Assembly: GCA_947650285.1 (NCBI GenBank)
Contig: CANTFL010000090.1
Location: forward strand, 930,001 to 994,000
DNA from: Hyaloperonospora brassicae
Lineage: Eukaryota > Oomycota > Peronosporomycetes > Peronosporales > Peronosporaceae
Direction of reading: 5' to 3'
Length of the DNA: 64,000 bases
Both the position numbers and the translations under genes were made by a program. The notes under the pieces are model-generated. The model was not told where the DNA came from, did no database searches, and saw only the letters and a list, made by a program, of their open reading frames with translations. This document shows, piece by piece, positions 24,791-36,457 of the stretch (within the stretch, counting starts at the first letter, position 1; each line of letters starts with the position of its first letter).

Positions 24791-27451
24791 ATATCCTAAT
24801 TTATAAAAATCTAGGGGGTGTCACTCGCACCTTAATAATTGAATACTGCGACATAGCATATTTTACAAAATGGCATACATTTATATATATATAATGAAAA
24901 ATTTAGGCTCGATGTATTTGTGTCTATGTATGGCAATCTTCTCGACAACCATAATGCAACTTTACGGCATCGAGCGAACAAAAAGCACAAGTGTAGCAAT
25001 AGAATTTACATCATGTTTTGCAGTTAGCTCTGTCATCGTACTTGAAATGAGCTTGAATTGTAGTTTCATTATCGTACACCTACATGCTAAAAATTTCCTC
25101 AAATGTTTGATAGGGTAGACATTGATGACTTCAACGGCCGTTTGAGGCACGTAGATTCCATCTTCCAGGAAAATTGCCGGCTATGATGTAAAACCTGTAT
25201 GCGTATGCTTGCTCTATCCTGCTTAAATATTAATGTCGGTAAAATAATCCAAATTTACAAACAAAGGAGGTATTTACACACGGAATACATGCAGTCGCCC
25301 AATTTTTGCCTCCTATTCAGTACAATAACTTGCGACTTGCCACGGGCGCTAAAAGAAACTAATACTTTAAAAAACCTACATATGGCTCGACTTCACTCCG
25401 TATAAAAAATAGGCTGGAGATGACCTTGATAGCAGTGCTAAAGCCCTCAGGTTCGGCGAAAAATTCCATTTTTAATCTTCCAACAGAAAATGATATTTTA
25501 AAGGGTCCCGTCAAACGCGATGTAGCATGTCGTTGGATCAGAGTTTGCGCGCAACCATGACCGCGTCCGTATTGATAACTTGTTCTCCATCGTTAGGTGC
25601 ACGATCCCGTCGGGTTCGTCAAACTGATCTGCACTGAGCGGACCGATATCGACATGCTTATCGTAACTTTGATCTGTGCGTCAGAAAGGTAACCCTGTGT
25701 AGAGGTGGTCAATGTATCAAACGTAACGCTTATAGAGGAGGTTAATGGGTACTCAATATTAATCCTGTAGACGAGATACAGGAGAGGTCACTTTACGCTT
25801 AGTTTGCAGGATATGTGTATATAAATCTTTGGATATTACGCATGCCCAGGCGGACCTCATAAATGTTCGTTTGTCATTTCCCTCTTGTGTTCGGTAAGTT
25901 TTGGCCATCTGCTGCCATCCCGTTTATGTTCGCCGCTGAAATCGGGTCGTCAACTACCGCGTGCCAAAAAAAATCGGCCTAATGTTGCAAAAATTCCATC
26001 TAATTGTACAAAAATTGTAGACTGATAGGAAAGGATTTTTATATTTATCCGTCGTTAAACCAGTAGGCTAAACCTGAGACCCTCTTACATTCGCATAGTG
26101 AAAATAATTGTTAAATGAAGGACATTTTACCCATAAAAATACACATTACGTCCTTTTTGGATTATACTTATTAAGATCAACTGAGAAATTGATTATTGTG
26201 TATATTTGCAAAATTTAATGACTCAGATTATATTTGTGCGACTAGCAACAACAGCGCACTTCTGCATAGTCTAGCGCATCTCATCTGTGCATAGATTGTA
26301 AATTATATGCTGTCAATATTTTTTATAAATAAGGTGTGATGTGCACATCGGTCATCTAACAATTAATACCGTTTAAATTATGTACGGTAATAATGTTTCC
26401 GTCCGAATTTATTTGTCTTGTATTTTTACACCAGCAATTTATTTTTCATTTTGATTAATATGCACACGTAAATGCAGTATGTTTTGACCATTCTTGCCAT
26501 CGGTATCATGTTTTTTCAAATAATTAGCATTTAGCACAATATTACACATAGACCGCGCAGTCACTCTTATAAACAAACAATGATGGGCCAGCGAAAGGAA
26601 TACTCCAAAAACAAATTTGGCATTTAAACTTTTTTTAGTAACCAAAATACATAAGGTCCAATTTCTTTTAATAAACTGTCGAATTCATAAACGGGAATTT
26701 GTTTTACGATTATGAACTATTTATAGGTGGATGTATCTTCTTCTACTTCATTGTTGGCGTAATTGTTAATGAATAAAGTTGAATTTGACCAAGTACTTAA
26801 ACTTATGAGATAACATATTACCCGTATTGTAAAACCCTCGATATTTAGTCTATTAGGTAAACCTGTTGATAGCCTTATATTACAAAGACCAATAGCTGTT
26901 TTGTATATTGACGTCTTTCGCGATGCGCTCATATTTACTTTTTGGACTATTCTACACAATGACAACGATAAAGCCACGTATTCTGCCATCGCGGATAATT
27001 TTTTGCTGCCAATACAAAGTACAGAAGTGCGCCGAAGATTGTGTCACACTCAAATATAAATCTAAGTTTAACAGAGAAACTTTGTATAACACACTTTAAT
27101 CTCATAGTCGGCGTTATGATTTCTGCCTGAAGTCGATAATAATAAGGTACTAAGCGGCAAACGACAATATGCATCAGCATAATTCCGTCATATGTAATTT
27201 AAGTTGTGATCGGAAATGATGCGGTACATGCGATATAAGCTTGCAATAAAAATGATGAATCCTAGAGAAATTGCTGCGTCTTCTATATTCTATACCTCTT
27301 TAATCTTATTGTTAAGAGTAGATCATAAAAATGAGAGTTATATGATTCGTATTTTGAAGTGCTTATTTCTCACCCTTGGCAATTAAAACCAAGTGAAGGT
27401 ACGTTCTATCAATTAAATTCCGTATCTCTTTTTTTATTAGATATTACATAA
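24791..27451. other. AT-rich block, nothing recognised
   Basis: Short overlapping frames only. No domain, RNA gene or repeat structure could be supported. Confidence 0.45.
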
Positions 27452-28069
27452 AATAGGACACGTTTTATCGGAAATTCGTAGAAAAGGACACCTATTATTT
27501 ATAAACAAAATAGGACGTTTTTTATTCTTTTTAATCTGAGACATGCGAGCGACGCAAGGAAACCCCTTTAGTCCTCCCTCGCAGTCTCGAAAGATTATCT
27601 CCGGGGCATCACCCCTAAAGATCACTCTTCTTATCTCTCCAAACCTGCTTCTTTTACACGATCCTCAACTAACCGTCATGCCACCTACCATCACTCCCGA
27701 CGTGCCAGCGTTAAAAGGACTATCCTTCGCTACTATGGATGAAGCAATGATGGCCATTCGATCACAGGCAGCAAAAGATCACGTCACCTACAAAGTCTCC
27801 GACAGAGACAAGACCAGAGCCTACCTCAAGTGTTCAGGAAATAATGTAAAGTGGTTGAGGATCCTGTAAAAGAAGAAGGTTTGGAGCTATGGGAAGAGTG
27901 ATCTTGAAGGATGATGTCTCGGAGATGATCTTTCAATACTGCGAGGGAGTACTCAAGGGACTTCCTTGCGTCGCTCGCGAGGCTCAGACCAAAAGGTTGA
28001 AAATTTTCAATCTTGTTAATAAATAAAAAGGGTCGTATTCTACGAATTTCCGATGATGTGTGTCCTATT
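27452..28069. mobile_element. Foldback/MULE-like element with about 218-bp TIRs
   Basis: Left (27452-about 27670) and right (about 27854-28069) ends are inverted copies: AATAGGACAC, CGGAAATTCGTAGAA, GCGAGCGACGCAAGGAA, CTCCCTCGCAGT and CTTCTTTTAC recur in reverse complement. Nearly 70 percent of the 618-bp element is therefore terminal repeat, leaving about 180 bp unique, which encodes a short zinc-domain-like peptide. I could not find a convincing target-site duplication. Confidence 0.7.
27678..27869 (+). pseudogene. Truncated MULE/FAR1-type DNA-binding domain ORF
   Basis: From the ATG at 27678 the frame runs 63 residues. The pattern F-A-T-x-D-E-A, then A-I-R, A, and finally a basic stretch ending LKCSGN resembles the N-terminal FAR1/FLYWCH-like DNA-binding module of Mutator-like transposases (F-x-S-x-x-E-A ... 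R-x-x-L-x-C). The rest of the zinc ligands and the catalytic domain are absent; the frame stops where the right terminal repeat begins. It is probably the remnant left after an internal deletion of an autonomous element. Confidence 0.45.
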
Positions 28070-29408
28070 CTGTATATTTTTTCACTTTTATTGATAACTT
28101 AATATTCAGGTATTGAATCAATCTGTCGAATTCAGTCGATTAACGACAGAAACAAATACACCTGAACAGTATTACATCATTAAACACTTGAACCTGATAC
28201 AATACCTATATATACGTAATCTTATCATGTACTATATTTCTATGTAATATACGTGTCTAGACTTTAATGTAGGTACGTTGTAGTAAATATGATCCTCGGG
28301 TGTCCCATTCAATCATATATAAACCATATCGGTAAATAGAAGCTTTTAGTCCCATATCCATTGATAATAATGTAGTTAACTGTTGCCCATTGTCGATAGA
28401 CCTGCGATGAAAGTCGGTCTTGCAAGGTAAGGAATATAGTAGTTTGAGATATAAACATAAATGGTTGCTACATTCGATCAGTACTTATGTGTTACACAAC
28501 CCTTCTGTTTTCTAATGCATTATAGAATGATGGCGAAGCCCTAAAGGTTAGCTAGTGATGTAAATATTTTTTTCAATTTCTTGCAGCACTTGATCGTCTG
28601 CAAAAGCAACCTTTCATGGACCTATAGTCTACACTCTTTGCTGTTTACTAATTTTATATATTTTTATACTTAAGTCAAGCTGAGATTTTCCAAGTCCATT
28701 GCAATAAAGTTTTAAATGCTGAGCAATCCCCGGATAAACCAATACATATAGTAATAAGTCCGCTTATCATACGTACTAATTGACAGCTTTTATTGACACA
28801 ACATGAATAAATGTTAAGATAAGTCTAAACATATTTATCGCTCTTCATTTAGATTTTTTTCATATTCTCCAAATCTAGATTTTTAGAAAACTCGTTATAT
28901 TGGAGGTGCATAATATTGATATTCTCATTAAATATAATGAGTTAATGATTGGAAACACAACACCTCTATATACTTGAAGATAATATCTAGTCGTAGGTTT
29001 ATATTACTGCTTGAATTAATATTTTCTGATACACATGTCGTTACGGAACTCTGCGTCTTTGATCGAACTATACGACATCAATTCCAATCGGAACCATTTT
29101 GGATTTTTATTCGATCAAGGCATACATTATTGTGATTTTAAAAGGTTGCAATGTGCAAAATATTAACTCTTTATGCCCACCTTATCAGCAAAGTGTTTTA
29201 AATAATAAACAAAGATATCGGCGCCTGGCTAATGAATGAAGAAACAGAACCAGAAAAGACCAAGCTGCTGATACAGTGCGCACTTTACAGATATAAAGCC
29301 ACTTCGTGCCGCTAGATTCATGTATATATAATCTGGCTGCACAAGGTGGCAGTTGCCAATATTTGTAATTCTGTACGAAATATTAAGGTAAATCGTTCAA
29401 TTATCATA
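28070..29408. other. AT-rich block, nothing recognised
   Basis: No credible coding frame, repeat pair or RNA gene seen between the foldback element and the pogo-like transposon. Confidence 0.45.
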
Positions 29409-31485
29409 TACAGTAGAACCTGTCTTAAGTAATATCGTTAAGACCGAGGTCTTAATATTACTTTACGGAGATTACTACGTTATGTAGGGACAGGATATTT
29501 TTAAGTTTATTTATAAGTGGGATATATATTGCGATCGGCTTTGTTTACATTTTTGATTATTGCTGCAGCCGCCACCCCAGTCAACCCCTCACCTATATAA
29601 ACAAGGAGTCCCCCGTCGTTCCCCCAGCTTTTCTCCCTCCAATATGCCTCCGAAAGGCGCTTAGTGCACGACAATGACAGATAAGATCCGCATAGCTTTG
29701 TGTGAGCACCATGATAAGACTCCTCAGCTCAGCCAGAAGGACCTTATCCAGTAGCTAGAACTGAGGCACAAGGTGAAAGTCAGTCAGCCTACAATCTCAG
29801 GCCTTTTCAACAGGAAAGCGACAATCTTGGAGAAGGCCGACAACAGCATCCTTGACGCAAAACGTCAAAGGAATGTTAAGTATCCTCAGATGTAATCTGC
29901 TCTCGTTGAGTAATTCCTTAGCCATCAGGATCGCGTCAACGTATGTGGGGATCTTATCCAAGAGAAAGCAGTCCTTTTTCTTGACCACCTCTACCCTGAG
30001 CATGATGTGTTCGAGTTTTTAAATGGCTGGCTGGAATCATTTAAAGACCGGCATGAAATCAAGTCCTTTCGCCGATTTAAAGAGAGTGGTTATGTTGATA
30101 TGACACTTATCGAGGAATCACTCCCTGACATCCGCGAGACGCTGGACAAGTACTAGTGGTAAGATATCTACTACATGTATAAAACAGGGCTATTCTACCG
30201 GCTGCAGGTTCGTTGGTACAAGTGGTCTTGTTTGAAACACATTGTGACACTTTGTGCTTACGCGAACTTATTCACAGGCAGATAATATGCTGGCAACCAA
30301 GCAGCTGGAAGGCCGCAAACAAAACAAAGAGCGTATCACCTTGACAGTGAGCTGCAATGGCAATGGAAGTGACAAGCTGCCGCTATTAGTCATACGAAAG
30401 TCGAAACTTCCGCGTTGCTTCAAAAACATCAACCTTGACACCATCGGCTGCAAGTACCGAAACAACAGTAAAGCATGGATGACACAGGCCATCTTCAACG
30501 AGTGGCTGAAGTCTTTTGATGCTCGCATGGCCGGAAGCCAAGTTCTTCTAATCATGGATAGCTGCGGTGCGCATGTACCGCTTGCACAATTTCCTACAGT
30601 TATCCGGTTGCGCAATACCACGGTTTTTTACCTTCCACCAAATACGGCTTCGAAGCTCCAGTGTGCGAAGCAGGCATAATCAGGAATTTGAAGGGCTATT
30701 ATCGCAGGCGATTCAATCGATTGCTTCTTCAACGCCTCGAGAAAAATGTGGAAGATCCTAGGAGGATTGGTGTTCTTCAGGACATTCGGATGGCTGTAGC
30801 AGCTTGGAACTCCGATGTCAAGGCGGAAAATATTTCGAATTGCTTCCTTCATTGCAAGATTCGCTCGGTTGCTTTGGAACTCCTAAACTTACTACACAGC
30901 AGCTAGTCGACAATGAGGTCATCGAAGATCTTCAATTGCAGATCCGTCAGTTGCGGTATCAGAACCCAATAGACATCAGATTCCTTCTGAACAAACCTGC
31001 TGAGGAGGAGGTCGCCTACACACCAGATGAAGATGATATCATTGCTGAGAATCTTCGATCTGATCAAGTGGAGGTACAGGAAGATGACACGGAAGAACTT
31101 CCTCGTGTCATGTCATCTCAGGCACTCGATGCCACGCAGACGCTTAAATACTTTTGGTTGCAGCAGCAGACCTGAACCGGTACTTCCTTATTAGCCTCCA
31201 GCAAATGAAGGACAAAATTGGGACGATCAGGACTAACCGACTGGTGCTGAAGCCCAACTTGGAATTCTTTCCTAAGGCCCATTAACTGTTTTGCACTTAA
31301 TTTCAAAGTCCTCAATATAGTGAGTATTACTTTTTATACGTTTCGGGACCAGTATTTGGCTATGAAGTTTTAGTTTAGGGATGTTTATTACATTTAATAT
31401 GGGTCCCAAGTCGGGACCGGAAAAGAATATTACCTTAGGCAGGTTATTACATTAGGCAGTATTACTTTAGACAGGTTCTACTGTA
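29409..31485 (+). mobile_element. pogo/Tigger (Tc1-mariner superfamily) transposon
   Basis: The ends are inverted repeats CAGTAGAACCTGTCT (29411 onward) and its complement ending at 31483, with one mismatch shortly after. They are flanked by TA at 29409-29410 and 31484-31485, the duplication used by this superfamily. The 2073-bp body carries a decayed transposase on the plus strand with CENP-B-type DNA-binding and DDE_1 regions. Confidence 0.85.
29644..31290 (+). pseudogene. Decayed pogo/Tigger transposase
   Basis: The series is recognisable despite stops and frameshifts: a CENP-B N-type HTH (MPPKGA..., IRIALCEHHDK, LSQKDL, SQPTISGLF) from 29644, a Tc5-type HTH (GDLIQEKAVLF, FLNGWLESFKDRH, KSFRRF) near 29935-30090, then a DDE_1 domain. 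The first catalytic Asp is gone: the usual MDETGLF reads MYKTGLF near 30175. The second is kept in LLIMDSCGAH (about 30547). The reading continues with the conserved LPPNTASKLQ and a stop, then the DDE_1 tail in another frame. Early stops begin within a few codons of the start. The protein cannot be active. Confidence 0.8.
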
Positions 31486-34400
31486 AATTGATTGCGCACA
31501 CACAACTAAATTGTGACATCGCGGCAATAAAATATACAATTAGACGGGAAATGTATCAACACGGCAATTTTAAACAATTTCCTGTAATTGGCGGGGCCTA
31601 TATGTCTATTTGCAGGGATTCTTGTCTACACGGCATTACAAACAGAAGGATTTTTTGAGTCCTTATAAGGACCTACCGTGATCCGATGCGAGTAGAGTAT
31701 TGGCCTTATACAAATTTGTTCCATACAATTATATATACAATTGGATTGAAAAATTATCTACAGTACAAATCGCGCATGTGCTATAAAAGTCAATAGTGAT
31801 AATTTACTTTAAAATAGTAGGATATCATTTACTCCAACATTTAAACGAAAATCCAGTCACCACATATGAACTTGGTATAAATTACTATAATGGATACGTA
31901 TATTCTGGTCTGATGTCATGTTGTTGTTCGGTTTTTTAGGTTACAATAACAAATAAAGTGATGATATCAGATTCTAATTCTGTTCAGGTACGAGAACCCC
32001 CACTCGGAAGGCTTGATCTACTTGAAACTTGCTCAGGCCATCGACCGGTGCTTCGCGGCATCCGTCAGTTTTAAATGGGACCTCTCCCTACAAACACATG
32101 TGTCTTACCGCTCTCCTCCCAGTCGCCAGCTAAGCCGCCAGCTAAGCCGTCGCAATGTACGCCGCCACGCCAGACGCCCCGAAGTCCCGGCAATCTCCTC
32201 TCAGGTACGCTTGCTTCATCCATTTTTTCGATTGCAAGCAACAGGGAACTTACCTACGTCTTGTTGACAAGATAGACATTCAAGGAATTATAGCAAGAAA
32301 CTAGCCGCTGGACACCGCCGTTGACTGGCCCCATCCCTGTACTTCCTATACCATTGTGAACAGGATCGTGCGGCCTGGAAGGCCATCAGCGTGGGGCTTA
32401 TAGCGCGTACCGCTTCATGGACCATGTCGAGAGTAGAGAGAAATGTAGCGATGGAGAGATGACCCGACGCATGCGGTTGTTGTGGAACGTGGTGGCACGA
32501 CTGCAAGACGGCTCGCGTAACGCGTTCACAATGCATACAATACAATTATATGCTAGTTTTGATATAAAAACGTAATATCTATTAAGAAAATAGAACACAA
32601 TAAGGCAAGTTTGTCATTCAAATACGCAAGAATTAACATAAAATGAACAATATTATTATAAACATACTAATATATTGTTAACGCTATGACCCATTCTTGT
32701 GTTAGAAAAGGTTTTTTATGTATTTCAATTTGTATATTTATCATCCATGTAATCATGTAAGTCTTCATTATAATTCTTACCATAAAACCTTATACGGTCT
32801 GACTCTTTTTTTCACCTAACGACTGAAACCACGTACATAATTGACCCGAATTTAAGCCGATTATAGTTTGGTCAACTCAAGTCTACTAAACGTATACATC
32901 ATGAATTGAGATAGGAAGCAGCAACGAATACAAGGACTGCATCGACAAGGTCGAATAGCTTATTACTTAATTATTGCGTAAGGAAGATGATGTTGTATTT
33001 GAGTCCAAAGGACGAAGCAAATCAAATTAAATTGTTGGGAATGACCAGTTTTGCAAAATTGAATTTGCCGTTAAAGATCACTTCAAGCAAGACAATAAAT
33101 AAATATGTGCGATCACGTGATACTTATTTCGACCAAGCACATATAGGCCGGAGCACCTCTGAATTGGAACTTCTTGGTAACTTTAACCACGATCGCACCT
33201 TAAATCTACCTATTAAAAAATGACGATACAAATGCAGCATCGTCCAAGTCAACATCTTGCCTTGAGCGAGACCAACGTTTTCCAAATTAGATACAACGAG
33301 CCCGACATAGACCAACCAAAGGGTACACAAGATGCGTTTTAATTTTCGAGCAGCAGACCCAGATTGCAAAGAGATGTTTAGAGAAATGTATAAACGTCAG
33401 CTTACGATGTCCAGTTGGATGGAATGTCAGCTGTAAGCAGACCATCTCAACTGCTGTGAATCGTACCACTCCTCCACGGTTATTAATCCGCCTTCCTCCC
33501 GGTTCTAGAAACACAGAGATTATAATACCGGCGGTGAATCAAAAACCTATGTGCCGTGGCAACTAGTCACAAAATACATAAATCTCAAGGTCATTACCTT
33601 TCCGCGCACCTACCATGAACAGACAGAGACCATAAACCATATTGAAGATTCTGCTTAGTAACCGCCACCTGCTCTCGAGCCTCGTCAAAATGGAGTCGAG
33701 CGTAGCCTAGCTATCATAGGATACAGTAAGTGAGAAGGGGATGTATACTTATCTATTACAGTGTATGTAGACTCTACCTTCGTCATTTGATCAGTAAAGG
33801 GAGAAATAACGAATAACATTCACCATCATGATCAAGCAGGATCGCAGATGCAACAAGTATAATGCTTAATCGTTTTTCCTCTAATATCAGTCGGAGTAGA
33901 GCCTCGACCGGATATCGACCGTTAATGAGCGATGGCAATTGCTACGGCGTAGTCAAAAGAAGTATAGTAGTAGGCTTGGAAAGGCAAAAGAGGTAGCGAG
34001 CTAAGGACCATCGTATATTTTTGCACAACGAGTAACGGGTGCCTCGACCACCAAATGTAAATGAACAGTCGATTGACGTTACAATCAAGATTATATCAAG
34101 CCTGTAATTGATTTGCACATTCACCGATCCGAACAGTTGAAAATATCTTCATTGTCTGATAAAATCTTGTTAGAGCACCTTCGTGTATTCTGCGCAAATT
34201 TGTTTCATTACAATAATAGTGTGTCACACATACCGGATCGATGTCGGTCACGTTGCAGATGATCAAGCTCCGCATAGTAAGGCGTTTGGCGTAACCAGAA
34301 CCGCTCGTCGAATCCTTTCTCTACGATATCTGTTCTGCAACGTCCAGTCCCCCATATGGCTGTTCGTGGACCGGTTGTTCAGCCGAACGTGGAAACGCAG

Positions 34401-34847
34401 AGAGTGGCGTGCTTCATTACCCTTCTTGGTCGTTTAGCAATGCAAACGCGACATTTCTTATATCGTCTACTTATGTAGACCACTGATGGTGCGAAGATAC
34501 CTGATAGAGAGAAGCAGACTGCATTTTGCCGTTACGGGGTTACACAAATCCTCAAGAGTCTTTGGTCATTTTAGTACACCCGAAGATGGCTCGTGTCGCC
34601 TACTCGTTGTACCACACTGGCTTGCAATTAGGTATACTATTCGGATGCATCTCTGTAGCGAGGCGTGAAAGTGCAATTGTACCCTCCCCCGCCTACTGTT
34701 GTTCCTTTTTCGCAACAACAAGTCGCAGCTGTCGAACGAGATTGTGCTGAACTTCCACTTTCTCTGGTCAGTGGTCGTTCACAGCTGTTCATTTATCCGC
34801 CCGTCGCACCGAGTCCTGAGCGTATTTTACGTACGGACAACCAACCC
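31486..34847. other. Mixed-composition intergenic stretch
   Basis: AT-rich DNA interrupted by small GC-richer islands (about 31990-32560, 33100-33730, 34250-34840). One frame at 34665-34886 contains a proline-rich run and PPVAPSPERIL just before the Gypsy insertion and might be the end of a host exon, but nothing after the element continues it. No gene can be supported. Confidence 0.4.
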
Positions 34848-35238
34848 TGTAACGGGGCAGCCCGTTACATGAAATTGTCACTTTAAGGAAAGTGACAATA
34901 AAGAATATAAAGATGGATATTCTTTAAACAATATCACCAAAGTGGTGATATTGAAGGGTCGACCAAAGGGTCTGTTCATTGGTTGATATCGTGATGATAT
35001 CAACCCACCAATCGCCGCAAGACGCGCGCAATGAGTGGTGACGAGACGTCACCATACATGCAGTTATATTAGTATAATTGAATTAAGTCAAACGAAGAGA
35101 CAGTAGTTTAAAGACTTAATTATATTAATATAACAGTTCTACTTTTACCCTACCTACGCTTCCTCGCTTGCCACGTGTACGTCCGTCGGGGCACCCAAAA
35201 CCCTTGCGTTAAGTTACGCAAGGGTGTGCCCCGTTACA
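34848..35238 (+). repeat. Element A 5' LTR
   Basis: 391 bp, starting TGTAACGGGG and ending CCCCGTTACA, so its tips are inverted repeats of each other. It contains a chain of perfect hairpins, among them 10-bp arms at 34875-34884/34889-34898. Confidence 0.95.
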
Positions 35239-35240
35239 CC

Positions 35241-35250
35241 TGGTAGCACT
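35241..35250 (+). other. Element A primer-binding site
   Basis: TGGTAGCACT starts two bases after the LTR. It resembles the complement of an initiator-methionine tRNA 3' end (TGGTAGC...). The same site sits at the same spacing in elements B and C. Confidence 0.6.
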
Positions 35251-35282
35251 TTGTAGTCCTTCCAAGGACCACATCATCCAAC

Positions 35283-36438
35283 ATGAACATGTTGGATGAA
35301 GAAGACACCTTTCACGCCACGCGTGAAGGGTTTACCCATTTGAGTGACATCGAATGGGGTGCGGTAGAACGAATGAGTTCTACCGTAGGCGAACTCGTCG
35401 TTAGCACCATGTTGGAGTCTCTAGACAGAGACCAACAACATGCCGCTATTGCCAAGTTCATTCAGAATGAACTTGCTCTCGAGAGGGAGAAAGTAGCCTT
35501 GCTTCACCAGCAAGGCTCTCAACAGGCCGAGCAGTTGAGAGAACTCGGTGCTCAACAGACGGAGCTGTTGAGACAGCAGCAATTCCATGCTGCTGTGGGC
35601 GGGACGGCGCATGCGCGTCGTCCCGAAGTCATGAAAGTTGACATCTCCAAGTACAGTGGAGTCCCGGAGGACTCCCTGTTACTATGGTTTGTCGAACTCG
35701 ACAGAGCCCTAAGGGCTCGTCGCGTCGAAGATGAGCAAATGAAACTCACATTTGCTCAGACCCACTTGGCAGGGCGTGCCAAAACTTGGTCCCTGAGACT
35801 CGAGAGTAGCGACCCAAACGTGTTTATCTCGCTAGATGACTTCAAGTCCCGTTTCAGTCAAAACGTTTGAGCCGCCACGGGCTGAGTTCAGGGCTCGTTT
35901 AGAGCTCCTGAAACTCAAGCAGGGTAAGCGTGATGTGCACGCTTACGCACAACATATACGACTCCTTGCGAGTAGTATAACTGCTAACCCAGTACATGAA
36001 CACACGTTGATTACGGTGTTCATGCAAGGGCTCGCAGAAGGGCCCGTCAGGAGCCATCTGTTCCGCCTTGAGCTGAATACGCTTGAAGAAGCGATATCAG
36101 CCGTGGAACAGGAAGACTTTAGCATGAGACAGGCTCATGCTAGCTCAAACTCTTACCGTCCACCGAGACGACAAGAGATCGGAGGTCCAGAACCAATGGA
36201 CCTCTGCTATGTTGAGAGCGAGAGACCTCGCTCTTCAAACAACAAGCGATTGCAGAGGTGCAATCGCTGTCAGAAGTTAGGGCACAACGCATATGAGTGT
36301 AGTGCTCCACGACCAGTACCAAACAGTACTGAGCGAAACGGACGACCATTCGCCAGAAAGGGCAATGGGCGTGGATCCAGCGCTGTTGCGAAGCCGCAAC
36401 AGCGAGACGGACCATCAAAAAATGGTCGGGGTCAGTAG
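35283..36438 (+). pseudogene. gag: Element A gag, split by a +1 frameshift
   Basis: The 5' frame (35283-35870) holds the capsid-type retrotransposon gag region, with LLLWFVELDRALR and LAGRAKTWSL as family signatures. It stops just after SQNV. The protein resumes one base ahead (35836-36438) at FEPPRAEFRARL, and continues through TLEEAI to a CCHC zinc knuckle, CNRCQKLGHNAYEC, and a basic tail. Element B has one continuous gag across the corresponding point. The same break is present in remnant C, so it is older than element A's insertion. Either the family tolerates it through trans-complementation, or the ribosome skips a base in the A-run before ACGTTTGA. Confidence 0.85.
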
Positions 36439-36457
36439 GGGCGGAGCGCCCTACTGA
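36417..36457 (+). promoter_or_regulatory. Element A -1 ribosomal frameshift signal
   Basis: The heptamer A AAA AAT (36417-36423) is in register with the gag codons. An 8-nt spacer follows, then a 9-bp perfect stem, 36432-36440 with 36449-36457, closing an 8-nt loop. The gag stop TAG lies in the stem. The -1 frame is open from here into the protease. The arrangement is conserved in elements B and C. Confidence 0.75.
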
